From Paracoccus denitrificans (GTDB lineage: Bacteria; Pseudomonadota; Alphaproteobacteria; Rhodobacterales; Rhodobacteraceae), in the NCBI GenBank assembly GCA_003240735.1, contig QFNE01000003.1, forward strand, positions 124,001-188,000: 64,000 nucleotides of DNA. Reading direction: 5' to 3'. Position numbers and translations under genes: made by a program. The notes under the pieces were generated by a model. It made no database searches. It was not told where the DNA came from and was given only the letters and a program-made list of their open reading frames with translations. The stretch's first letter is position 1, and every line of letters begins with the position of its first letter. Below are positions 24,809 through 33,900 of the stretch, piece by piece.

Positions 24809-25503
24809 GGCGCGTCCGTGCAGTATTCGGCAATCGCCGCGTGAAGCGCCGCGACGGCCCGGTCTTCGACAATGCGGCCTCCGGTCAGCGGCACGACGTA
24901 CCCGGTTGCGGCCGCGTCGGATTTCCCGGTGGACGCCAGTGCGGCGATCCCCGTGCCCATCACCACGGATGCCGGCCGGGGCAACGCCAAGGGCGGCACC
25001 GCGGCATCCCAGCTTTTGGCAATCACCGGGGGCAGTTGCGACACCCACAGCGCCGCGATTCCCGACTGGATTGCAGCGGCGTCGGACCCGTCCGGCAGGT
25101 CGCCGTCAAGAACCGTCAGGTTGCGATGCCGCAAGGCGAAGTCCCGCGCCGTCCGGTCAAACGGCAGTGCAGCGATAGCGTCTTTGGTGATGGCCATCGC
25201 CACGCGATGCGACATCAGCGCGGCGGTCGCCGCCGAAAAGACGCGATCGACCAGTGCGGGGCGCTGAAGCAGCCGAAGGGCCGGCGTCTCTCGGTCAAGG
25301 TCCTGGGGGGCGATCGGCAGATAGTGACGCGATCGACGCGCGCCCCCGCGCCCGCGTGGGGCAAGGGGTGTGTGTTCGAACCCGACCCGTGCCGCGCTCG
25401 CCGCCACCCGCAGACGTGCCGCCTTGACCGCGCGCGCATCCACGCGCGGCGCCCTGAGCGGCGGGACATCATCCTGAGTGGGCGCGACGGCCGCGTCAGT
25501 CAT
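24805..25503 (-). CDS. sctK: T3SS sorting-platform adaptor SctK candidate
   Basis: The 232-residue soluble protein has no clear motif, but lies exactly between sctJ and sctL, the SctK position in ysc-type operons, with ATGA overlaps both sides. SctK proteins are poorly conserved adaptors of about 210-230 residues that join SctQ pods to SctD, so length and context fit. Its first 70 residues are rich in Arg/Ala and the HYLPIAPQDLDRETPALRLLQRPALVDRVF segment is the most likely conserved core. Confidence 0.65.
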   Translation of the reverse strand: MTDAAVAPTQDDVPPLRAPRVDARAVKAARLRVAASAARVGFEHTPLAPRGRGGARRSRHYLPIAPQDLDRETPALRLLQRPALVDRVFSAATAALMSHRVAMAITKDAIAALPFDRTARDFALRHRNLTVLDGDLPDGSDAAAIQSGIAALWVSQLPPVIAKSWDAAVPPLALPRPASVVMGTGIAALASTGKSDAAATGYVVPLTGGRIVEDRAVAALHAAIAEYCTDAP

Positions 25504-26291
25504 TTATCCGAACGCGGCTGAAACGCCGCGGCCCTTGGGCCGTTCTGCCGCATCCGCCGCAGATAGGGATAGGCCGCCGCGCAGATCGCCAGCAGGCACA
25601 GCGCCCCCAACGGTGCGATAATCGTCCAGAACCGCGCGACGGATGCCGGATGGACCGCCACGCCAAGGATATTGGCGTACTGGACGGGCGCAGGTTGGCT
25701 TGGCCGCGCCTCGGCCGGGACCATCACGACGGTGATGTTGTCGTAAAGCAGCCCCTCGATGGAGTTCGCGACCAGAAGCTTGATCTGCGGGGCATAGTCC
25801 TGAACGTTCGTGCCCGCCGCATAGCGCACGAAGACCGAAGCCGAGGACGGCTTGACGTCGCGGCCCAGCATGTCCGCCTCGGGCAGGACGACATGGATGC
25901 GGGCCGACAGAACGCCATCGATCAGCGCGATGGTGCGGGATAACTCCTCGCTCAGCGCATAGGTCATGCGCGCCCGCTCTTCCGTGGGGGAAGACACGAG
26001 CCCTTCCTTTTTGAAGACGTCCCCCATGTTGGCGTAGGTCTGGGCTGGCAGTCCCCGTTCATCCAGAAGCGTCATGGCGTCCGAAAAACGGGCGTTGTCG
26101 ACAAAGACGACCATCTGTTCGCCGCTGCCGGATTTCGATGCGGGGATGCCTGCCGACAGCAGCGCGGCGACCATTTCATTGGCCTCGCGTTCGTTCAGGC
26201 CGGTGTAAAGCTCGGCCTTGCACGCCGAAAGCAGCGCGATCACCGCGACCGCCAGCGTCAGGCGGCGCGTCCCTGCGAACGAAAGCCCCAT
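25500..26291 (-). CDS. sctJ: T3SS inner-membrane ring lipoprotein SctJ
   Basis: The 263-residue protein has a lipobox (ALLSAC, Cys24), the YscJ/FliF ring domain (LYTGLNEREANEMVAALLSAGIPASKS; RARMTYALSEELSRTIALIDGVLSARIHVVLPEAD) and a C-terminal membrane segment (about residues 225-245) followed by a basic tail. It forms the periplasmic ring inside SctD. Its ATG follows the sctI stop without spacing. Confidence 0.96.
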   Translation of the reverse strand: MGLSFAGTRRLTLAVAVIALLSACKAELYTGLNEREANEMVAALLSAGIPASKSGSGEQMVVFVDNARFSDAMTLLDERGLPAQTYANMGDVFKKEGLVSSPTEERARMTYALSEELSRTIALIDGVLSARIHVVLPEADMLGRDVKPSSASVFVRYAAGTNVQDYAPQIKLLVANSIEGLLYDNITVVMVPAEARPSQPAPVQYANILGVAVHPASVARFWTIIAPLGALCLLAICAAAYPYLRRMRQNGPRAAAFQPRSDK

Positions 26292-26648
26292 TCAGGTGCC
26301 CTTCAGAAAACTGTTCAACTGGTTGCCCAGCGTCTGGGAAATCGACGCCGCCATCGAGAACTGAACGATCTGGCTTTGAACCTGCATCGAGGTACGAAAG
26401 CTTTCCGACATCGCCTGCACCGAATTGGCCAGCTGCTGCGCATCGCTGGCCCCTGCCGCCGGGGGAACGCCACCGGTGTTTTCGCCCATCAGCCGGGCGG
26501 CGCTTTGGCTGAAATCCTGATGCATCTGGCCCAGGCGGGACAGGGCGGCGTCGGCCACCTCACTGATCGCGGGTTTGGCAGCGTTCAGGTCCTGCGGCAT
26601 CAATTCGGTCGGCAGGCTGCTTCCGACAGTCACAACGGCAGTCGTCAT
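26292..26648 (-). CDS. sctI: T3SS inner rod protein SctI candidate
   Basis: The 118-residue protein lacks a signal peptide and ends in an amphipathic helical stretch (SFRTSMQVQSQIVQFSMAASISQTLGNQLNSFLKGT), as SctI and needle-type subunits do. It lies directly before sctJ, the yscI-yscJ order. Expected to be secreted early and to form the adaptor between export gate and needle. Confidence 0.78.
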   Translation of the reverse strand: MTTAVVTVGSSLPTELMPQDLNAAKPAISEVADAALSRLGQMHQDFSQSAARLMGENTGGVPPAAGASDAQQLANSVQAMSESFRTSMQVQSQIVQFSMAASISQTLGNQLNSFLKGT

Positions 26649-27088
26649 CGGGGACTCCTTTCAAGTTGTTCGCGTTCGAAATGATCGGGTGATGGCTGAT
26701 CGGCGGCCAGCGGGGGCATCAGGGTCTGCATCAGCGTCCGGGCCAACGCCTCGGCCTTACCACCGGCACCTTGCAGATGCGTGCAGATCTGTTGCGCTTC
26801 GGTGGGTTTGTTGGTCTGCAGCTTGCACATGGCCAGCACCGCCATGGCGTCTTCACGACCTGTCTTGGCGATATCCACCGCGCGGGTCAGAACCTGTTCG
26901 GCCAGATTGTAATCGCCCCGCCCCATGGCCCCCACGGCGACACCCACCGCGCCCGCGGCATGGTGCGGCTGCCAAACCTGAAGCATCGCGAAGATCGGGC
27001 CACCCTGATCGCCGATGCCCCGCACCGCCGTGGAAAAGCCCGCCTCGGTCAGGATCTTCAGATCATCAGCGTCTGGGGAAAAGCTCAT
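26645..27088 (-). CDS. TPR protein, SctG/HrpB1-like T3SS chaperone candidate
   Basis: The 147-residue protein has TPR-like helices with AMGRGDYNLAEQVLTRAVDIA...DAMAVLAMCKLQTNKPTEAQQ. YscG has the pattern MNRGDYASALQQ...WLALCEYRLG, which is similar in spacing. Start ATG 27088 is preferred; the frame is open further upstream to 27202 inside the neighbouring gene. YscG pairs with YscE to hold the needle subunit, so this could be the partner of the SctE encoded at 18.2 kb. An ATGA overlap couples it to sctI. Confidence 0.62.
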   Translation of the reverse strand: MSFSPDADDLKILTEAGFSTAVRGIGDQGGPIFAMLQVWQPHHAAGAVGVAVGAMGRGDYNLAEQVLTRAVDIAKTGREDAMAVLAMCKLQTNKPTEAQQICTHLQGAGGKAEALARTLMQTLMPPLAADQPSPDHFEREQLERSPR

Positions 27089-27098
27089 GATGTCAGGT

Positions 27099-27428
27099 TC
27101 ACTCGGCCAACTGCGGCAGGCTTTCGGCCAAGGATGCCAGAACCGCATGGGCCTGATCGGCCCGGGTTTCGGACGACTGTGCCGCCGCCTTGATATTGGC
27201 ATAACCTTCGTCCGCCTGACCGTGGCTGATCAGGTAAAGCCCCCGCCCGATGCCCGCCATCGCATCCTTGGGATAGGCGTTTTCCCAGACGTCGAAGATC
27301 GGCCGCACATCGGCATCCGCGCCCCGTTGGCCGCATAGAATGGCAATCGACATCAGGTGATGGATGTCATCGATCTGATCGTCCGAGAAGATATTGGCCA
27401 TGGGCGAAAAGTCCTGACTGTTATTCAT
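27099..27428 (-). CDS. Second TPR protein, HrpB1/SctG-like
   Basis: The 109-residue protein begins MNNSQDFSPMANIF and has TPR-like helices (DAMAGIGRGLYLISHGQADEGYANIKAAA), resembling in layout both the adjacent TPR protein and the HrpB1/HrpK family of T3SS proteins. ATG 27428 overlaps the end of the secretin N-domain gene. It is probably a chaperone and may have arisen with the next gene by duplication. Confidence 0.6.
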   Translation of the reverse strand: MNNSQDFSPMANIFSDDQIDDIHHLMSIAILCGQRGADADVRPIFDVWENAYPKDAMAGIGRGLYLISHGQADEGYANIKAAAQSSETRADQAHAVLASLAESLPQLAE

Positions 27429-28087
27429 TGCGAAGTTGCGGCAGTTGCCGTGGCTGCCGCTGATGGGGATCGGCCACGCAGGATGACGGGCAGTCCCGGG
27501 CGGGGTGCGTCTGCCGTCGGGCGCTGGCTGGCCAGATGCTTGGCCAAGGTGTCGACAGCGGTGACGTACCCTTCGGGGGCCACGACGCGAACCATTTCCG
27601 CGTTGGACGAGGCCCGCAGGGGGTATTGAGGGTCGTCCAGACCGACGGCCTTCATCTGGGATTGCAGTTGGCCGAAGGTGATCCCGTCCAGCCCGATCAA
27701 CCGGCTGACAAGGGCGGATGCGGGCTCGACATGGACGGCGGCGCCGTCGAACCACCAGACGGCGTTCGACTGTGCGGTCACCAGATCCAGCGCATCCCGG
27801 ACAGACCCGCGTTCGTTCGACAGATCGACAGTCCCGCTGATGTTGTCGGGTGTGATGACCGGGATGCCGGATTTCTGGGCAATGTCCTGCAAGACGCCCT
27901 TGGCGGCCGCGCCCTTCGCCTCGTACGGGAAGGGCATGAACAGATCCTGATTCATCTCGTTCAGGATCTGCGCGAAGCCTGGGGCCGCAGACCCAAGCGC
28001 CATCATCACCGACACGGCAAACGGGGCCAGTCGTTCGAACCGTCCGGGTCGCGTTGCGTCTGGGTTGCGTGAAACGGGTGCCATCAT
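27425..28087 (-). CDS. SctC N-terminal domains only (RhcC1/NolW-like half secretin)
   Basis: The 220-residue protein has a signal peptide (cleavage near GFAQ, residue 40) and then a YscC-type N0 domain (PYEAKGAAAKGVLQDIAQKSG; NAVWWFDGAAVHVEPASALVSRLIGL) and N1 domain (DDPQYPLRASSNAEMVRVVAPEGYV). YscC shows the same W-(Y/F)-(Y/F)-DG...SRLI-x-L and P-x-Y pattern. It stops before any secretin core and ends in an Ala/Thr-rich tail. In rhizobia RhcC1 (NolW) is a similar separate N-terminal piece of a split secretin. Start ATG 28087 after AGGAG. First gene of the large T3SS operon. Confidence 0.85.
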   Translation of the reverse strand: MMAPVSRNPDATRPGRFERLAPFAVSVMMALGSAAPGFAQILNEMNQDLFMPFPYEAKGAAAKGVLQDIAQKSGIPVITPDNISGTVDLSNERGSVRDALDLVTAQSNAVWWFDGAAVHVEPASALVSRLIGLDGITFGQLQSQMKAVGLDDPQYPLRASSNAEMVRVVAPEGYVTAVDTLAKHLASQRPTADAPRPGLPVILRGRSPSAAATATAATSQ

Positions 28088-28269
28088 GCCATCACTCCTG
28101 CCATCGGATGGCGCGTCGGGGTTGCGACCAAGGCTATGCCATATCCCGCTGGTCGCAAGTGTCTTTCAACCGATCGGCGAGTTCTGTCCTGTGCATTCCG
28201 GACAGGCTGGCCAGATCGGCAAAACCCCGTAACGATGGCCCGCGTCGAACAGAGGGGTCGGGTGACCAC

Positions 28270-29220
28270 ATGACCAAGAACAGATCCTGCCTTGCCCTTG
28301 TTCTGCTTTTCAGTATCGGTTTGCACCCCGTTTTGGCCGACGATCAGACTACCCATGCGGCGGACATGGCCAAGGCCCTGACTGCCATGCTGGGCGCAGG
28401 CGACCCGGCCACCCTTACCGCCGACATGCAACTGATCGAGAGCGCTTTTCAAAGTCGGCCGGACATTGCCGACCTTGCCCCGGCAGCCTTTGTGCAAAGC
28501 GCGCACCTGGCTGTCACCGCCAGTCATCCGGCCAGCCGTGGGGCGTTCCACGACATCGCCCGCAACATTCTGGTGACGGGTGCCGACATGACCCATGCCG
28601 ATTACGATCTGTCCCCGATTGCACTGCTGGACAGCCAGGATCCGATGGTCCACGAGCTGTCGCCCGGCGTCGGCGTCAGCGAGAGTGACATCACGGCCTT
28701 CGACAGCCTGCGCAATATTGCTCGGGACGCTGGTCTGGACGTCGGCACGGGCACGGCCCGTCAGATCGTCGATACCTATTGGAATGATCATCAGACGAAA
28801 CCCGTCGATCTGATGATCGCGGGACTTCTGGGTGCATGGTCCCAGGGCGCGGTTGCCGCGTGGCCCGAGTTGAGCGCTGTGGAGCGCGCGCAGGTCGCAG
28901 CCCCGATCCAGCCGGGAGAGACGCCCAGCCCTGAGGCCTATCGCAAGGTCATCGGAACGGACGCCATCATCCTGTGGCTTGGTGCGGTGGATATCGCCAT
29001 GACCGACGCCGAGCGCGCCGACAGCCCGGAATTGACCCGACTGATGGACATGGCGGCCTTCGCCGGCCCGTTGCGGGACGACATCATCAGGCTGACTGCA
29101 ATGCCCATCATCGGACTCGACGCCGCAACCGAACAGCTGCGACGCCAAAACGAATGGGGCGCGATCACGGGTGAGACTGGCGGATGGGAAGGTCATCGAT
29201 ACATGAGCCAGGACCGCTGA
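28270..29220 (+). CDS. Exported protein of unknown function beside the T3SS operon
   Basis: The 316-residue protein starts with a clear signal peptide (MTKNRSCLALVLLFSIGLHPVLAD, cleavage near residue 24) and has a soluble, helical remainder with few motifs (ELSPGVGVSESDITAFDSLRNIARDAGLD; VDLMIAGLLGAWSQGAVAAWPE). I do not recognise the family. It is divergent from the T3SS operon with 182 bases between them, so it may share control with it. A periplasmic or outer-membrane accessory role is possible; a Sec signal argues against a T3SS effector. Confidence 0.75.
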   Translation: MTKNRSCLALVLLFSIGLHPVLADDQTTHAADMAKALTAMLGAGDPATLTADMQLIESAFQSRPDIADLAPAAFVQSAHLAVTASHPASRGAFHDIARNILVTGADMTHADYDLSPIALLDSQDPMVHELSPGVGVSESDITAFDSLRNIARDAGLDVGTGTARQIVDTYWNDHQTKPVDLMIAGLLGAWSQGAVAAWPELSAVERAQVAAPIQPGETPSPEAYRKVIGTDAIILWLGAVDIAMTDAERADSPELTRLMDMAAFAGPLRDDIIRLTAMPIIGLDAATEQLRRQNEWGAITGETGGWEGHRYMSQDR

Positions 29221-29247
29221 CTGGGCGGTCCCGGCAAATCGTCCAGC

Positions 29248-30483
29248 TTACGCGGACGAGGTTTCGTTCAGACGCCCCGTGCGATCGAGCAGACTCGGCT
29301 CGACGACACCGCCAACACGCGGCTTGAAGGACAGCGTTGCGTCGTCAGCCAGACCGCCCTTGCGCGCGTTGACCAGCTCTTCCGGCAGTTCGGCAAGACC
29401 GCCCTTGCGGATGTTCAGGGGCTCGATCGCAGGTTCGACGACACCGCCGTGGCGAGGCTCGAACGGCAGCGTCACTTCGTCGGCCAGACCGCCTTTCCGG
29501 GCGTTCAGCGATGGTGCCGGGGCCGGGTTGTCCGACGGTGCAGATTTTGACCCTTCGGCAGGTGCGTCGGCGGCGGATTCGTTGCCCCAATCTGCGTCGT
29601 CAAAGCCCTTCATGGCGGCGTTGAAGCTGCTCATCTTCATGTTCTCAGCAGAGATCTGCATCAGCTTGTCGATGTTGCTTTGCTGGCCATAGTCCATGTT
29701 GTGGTTCTTGAACGTGGTGTCCCAGAGCGAGTTGACCTCATAGGACTGGACGGTCGACTTGTCGCCCGCCTTGGACAGCGTGCCGTCGGCAGCCTTCAGG
29801 ACACCGCCGCCCTGCGCGCCCGAGCCTTCATCGCCCCGCAAAGCCTTGCCGTCGCCGTCGAAGGTCTGGCCCAGCAAGCCCTGCGGCAGCACACCGTCGG
29901 AATTGGCGTTGGCGCTGCGCACGTCCAGATCAATCTGGTCGCCGTAGGTCTGGAAATCGATTTCCCATTCGCCCTTGCGCACATGGACATCGCTGCCCTT
30001 GCGCTCGACATAGCCGCCTTCGCGCAGGTCCACCCGCTCGCCATCGGCCAATTCCTTGCCGTTGACGAAGGTCGTGCCGTTCTTGGCCACGTCGATATAG
30101 TTCGGCCCGGCCGTGATCCCGACCTGTCCCACGACTGTCGCACTGCCCGTGCCCCACTGGTCGAACCGCCCGTTCATCTGGAAACTGCGATCTGACAGCA
30201 GGTTGTAGGTCTTCCCCGCCTCGCCCTGAACATCATAGATGTCGCCGTCGGCGCCGATGAAATGGGGGTCACCCCAAATGCGCCCGCTGCCGCTGACGAC
30301 CGGCTGTTCCACCTTGCCCGCCACATCCGCCAGATTCTGCAGAACGGGCGACAGCTTTTGCGACTGGTCCGCATTGAAACCGGTGGTCGCGGGTGAAATC
30401 GTTTTTCCGCCAATCAATTGCGGGGATGCTGCGAACGCATTTTGCATCCGCAAAGCGTTGTCGCCATTCAAAGCCGTGTCCAA
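29248..30483 (-). CDS. GDPH-motif (MIIA/DUF1521- or VWD-like) protein, T3SS effector candidate
   Basis: The 411-residue protein has no signal peptide and no cysteine. Residues about 69-112 read RIWGDPHFIGADGDIYD... and ...NGRFDQWG: the GDPH motif (residues 71-74) with following acidic residues. This motif is the cleavage site of metal-ion-inducible autocleavage domains of rhizobial NopE-type effectors, and also occurs in von Willebrand type D domains. The C-terminal 110 residues hold three RKGGLA repeats and two GGVVEP repeats. TTG 30483 is the start: GGGAGG lies 5 nt upstream. It is divergent from the translocator gene. Confidence 0.75.
   Translation of the reverse strand: MDTALNGDNALRMQNAFAASPQLIGGKTISPATTGFNADQSQKLSPVLQNLADVAGKVEQPVVSGSGRIWGDPHFIGADGDIYDVQGEAGKTYNLLSDRSFQMNGRFDQWGTGSATVVGQVGITAGPNYIDVAKNGTTFVNGKELADGERVDLREGGYVERKGSDVHVRKGEWEIDFQTYGDQIDLDVRSANANSDGVLPQGLLGQTFDGDGKALRGDEGSGAQGGGVLKAADGTLSKAGDKSTVQSYEVNSLWDTTFKNHNMDYGQQSNIDKLMQISAENMKMSSFNAAMKGFDDADWGNESAADAPAEGSKSAPSDNPAPAPSLNARKGGLADEVTLPFEPRHGGVVEPAIEPLNIRKGGLAELPEELVNARKGGLADDATLSFKPRVGGVVEPSLLDRTGRLNETSSA
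29251..29535 (-). repeat. Degenerate RKGGLA/GGVVEP repeats in the C-terminal tail
   Basis: The encoded tail contains LNARKGGLADEVTLPFEP, LNIRKGGLAELPEELV and VNARKGGLADDATLSFKP, the first and third followed by R-x-GGVVEP. The DNA copies have diverged, so the protein pattern rather than recent duplication is conserved. Confidence 0.75.
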
Positions 30484-30987
30484 GCTGGCCTCCCTTTAAT
30501 TATTAATTGGTTGCCATATTGGACACCGCCAATTTGGCGGTCAGTCCAAGGCAAGATCGATTATCGTTCGATCCCTATGACGTCAGACTACGACGGATTC
30601 GTGACCGATCAACGACTCTGTGGTTGGGCAAATGCTCGATAGGCGGATTTTTGCCCAAAGGACTGCGTCGGCCCAGAGGTTTCCAAACTTTTACTAATAT
30701 AATCAGTGCTATAAAGCATCTGACCCTTGTGCACGCTTCAGGGTAGAAGAGCTTTAGGGGCCCGCAAGCGCCTGTACGCCGACCTAAGAAGACGGCCCCT
30801 CGACTGCCGCGTCAGGCAGCGGAAATGGCTAAATTCACGGCAAATTCGCCGTGCAGATTGGAAGTTTCTTGCCAAAATCCGCTTACGGATGTGCATCCGC
30901 GAAAATAATGTCGACACATGTTTTATTTCGCGCTTAGCGTCGTCAAAACGTCGAATTGTCTTCACGTCATTTGCGGAACATGGATCA
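30484..30987. promoter_or_regulatory. AT-rich divergent intergenic region with a 31-base inverted repeat
   Basis: This 504-base region separates the divergent GDPH and translocator genes and is clearly AT-richer than its surroundings. At 30519-30549 TTGGACACCGCCAA and TTGGCGGTCAGTCCAA form an inverted repeat around a single T, perfect except for two extra bases in the right arm. GATCGA/TCGATC half-sites at 30555-30573 (7-base spacer) follow directly. Both are candidate regulator sites for the two secreted-protein genes. A reading frame continues upstream of 30988 but has no likely start. Confidence 0.6.
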
Positions 30988-33900
30988 ATGTCACTAGCCA
31001 TCGACAATGCCCAGACGGCCCAACGCAATAACAATGATTCGTCTGCCGACCTGACCCGGGCGGCAAAACTGACGGACGAAGCCGTCAAGGGCAACGACAA
31101 GGCGAAGGACGAGAAGGCGGCCCAATCAGGTCCCACGGATAATCTAAAAGAGGTCCCGGAAATCGAGACGTCTTTGCCCAACGTCAAGGTATCGGGCACC
31201 GACAACGGACAAGGCGGCGAAAAGACCGTTACCGAACAGGCGACCGCGGAAATGTTCGACGCGATCAAGAAGGACATCGACGACAAGAAACTGTCCGAGG
31301 ATTCGCCCGAAGCCAAGCTGATGCGCGCGTTTCAGGCAAAGTCAGCCGTCGACGACGGGTACGACCTGCACGGTTATGTCGAGCTGAAAGAGTCGGGCGG
31401 ATCGACCTACCGCGAGTCAGACATTGACCCGACGAAGCTGAACTCATCCGATGTGAAGGAACTGGTCGACAGCGACAAGCTGGACAAGCAGATCATCGAC
31501 CTGATGGGCGACGAGGCGATCACCAAGCGCTATCAGCAAAGCCTGACGGACACAGTGGACAAGCTTCCCAAGGACACCGTCAACGACCTCAAGGAAAAGG
31601 TAGAATCCGCGCTTTTCCTTGACGGTGACACGAAAGAACCGAACAGCAACTTCGAAAAGAACATCATCGCGCTTTACGACAAGGGCGATGACGCCAGCCG
31701 CGAAAAGGCTGGCAAGCTGATCGACAGCCATTTCGAGACGTTGAAGATCCTTGACCCCGAGGCGCATGCCACGCGCCGTCAGCAGCTGAACACCGTGCTG
31801 ATGACGCACGAGATCGATTCAAAGATGGCCGACCCGTCGTTGGTCAGCGACAGCGAGAAGGCCGCCTCGGTTCAGGATACGATTTCCGCCATCAAGTCTG
31901 GCGTCAACGGGGCGCTGAACGCCGGCAAGTTCGGGACGATGACCGATGACCAAATTCGGAGCCTGAAGACCGACCTCGAAGTCTTTCAGGAAAAGATCAA
32001 GGGCCTAGACAAGTCCGACGTGGCGAACATCTTCGATGCCCTGACCCAAAGCGGCAACGAAACCACGCAGGCCGGCCTGGTGGACAAGATCGACAAGCAT
32101 GTCGGCGACCTGAAAGCAAAGAACGCAGAGGGCTACAACAGCTTCAAGAAGGTAGCCGCCGGGATGCAATCTAGCGGGCTGCTGGGATCTGCCGCCGGCA
32201 TGATGAGCCTGATGTCAGGGATCGCTGGCATGACGCGCGGTGATATGACCAGCACCGAAAAAATGGCAGTTGCGCGGGATTTCATTGGTGCTGCCAGTCA
32301 GACGAAAGATTTTGCGACGTTCGGCCTGACGATCACCAACCACCTGACGAACACGTTCGGCAGCACTGGTGATCAAAAACCATCTGAAATGAAAGCCTGG
32401 TCGCAGGCGTCACAGTGGCTTGGGCTGGACGGGGACAACTTTCCAGACATCTGGAAGCCCTCTCCTGATGTTTCATCCGGCGGCGTGACACCGGACAACG
32501 CGAGCGACGCGTCATTTCACACCGCGGCAACCCACTTCAGTGCCGATCAGGTCGCAACCGCATCCGACAATCTCGAACTGCATGCACTGGACGCAAACGG
32601 AAACACTGTTCAGGACGGCGGCAACATGCCCAGCCAGAGCGTGCTTGAAGAGATGGGCAAGGGAACCGGGGGCAGTGGCTTGGACAAGGACACTGCCGTA
32701 AAGGCCGGCAAGGCGTTCTCACGCTTTGTGCTTGGTTCTGGGCTGGATGTCGTCGGCGGCGTCATGGATTTGGTGACAGGTGCGCAGAAGCTGAAGGATG
32801 CAGACACCGAACTGGAAAAAGCCGGCGCTGGGATCGGCATTACCAACGGCGCACTGACCACAGCATTCGGTCTGAACAGCGCGATTTCCATGGTTGCGCC
32901 GAAATCGGCGTCGCTGTCGGGCGCACTTTCCCAGATCAGCGGCATTGCAAACGCATCCCGGGTCCTTGGCGTGGTGACGCGTTTTGCCGGACCGGCATTG
33001 GGCGTGATCGGCGGTGTCCTTGGCGTCGTCGGCGGGATCATCTCGGGCCTGATCATCCACAACAAGATGCAAAAGGTGACGGATGAGCAGGGACAGTTCT
33101 TCAAGGACCTTGCCCGTGATGGGGTGACCAAGGACGACTGGGGGGACAAGCTCGAATACGCGCGATACGCCAGTTACATGTATGGTGGCCGAGACTCGCC
33201 CGACGACAAATCGCTGTTCGAGTTTCAGAAAGACGAATGGGACCATTTCAAGGATGCGGACGCCAAGGATGGCAGTTCGCTGAACCGGCTGGCACCCTAT
33301 CTTCACAAGGACTCGGACTTCTCCAAGCAGAACCTGTTTGAAAAGTTCATGAACGGTCAGACGACCAGCCAGATTGGTCGATATGAGACCAAAACGGACG
33401 ACGCGCGCCCTTGGAGCGATACCCACATGGACGCGGGCGCCCCGTCAGAAGGCACCACCACTGCCTACTTCGAACAGAAGGTTGCCGCAGAGTTCAACAG
33501 CACTTGGTATGACGAACGTTCGGACGAACTTTCCGAGGTGCTGCGAAATTGGGACAGCTGGAACGGTTCGGACAAGATCGTCAGCGCGAAAGACCTGACG
33601 GACGTCATGAATGATACGAGCCGAAGTGATCAGGAGCGTGCTGCCGCGAAGTTCCTGCTGGAGGACGTCAAGTTCCGCGATGCGGTGGACGGAGTCGGTA
33701 GCGGCGGCAAACCGGATGGAAAGATCAGCAACAGCGATTTGAATTCTTGGCTTTCAGCGATCGGCAAGGGCGGCATCAACGAAGCGCAGTCTCAAGCCGC
33801 GACGCAGGCGTTGGACGAGTCGGCCAACGGGGACGAGGGATTCTACGGCGCCAATCGCGAGAATATTGATAGGGTTGCCGAACACTGGGACGACTGGAAC

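Noticed and set aside
30568..30604. Possible PIP-box (TTCGN-N15-TTCGN) upstream of the translocator gene
   Set aside because: Two TTCG elements are present but separated by 26 bases instead of 15, so it does not fit the HrpX-type site.
30698..30703. TATAAT as -10 box for the translocator gene
   Set aside because: No acceptable -35 box lies 16-18 bp upstream, and the start codon is 285 bases away in an AT-rich region where such hexamers occur by chance.
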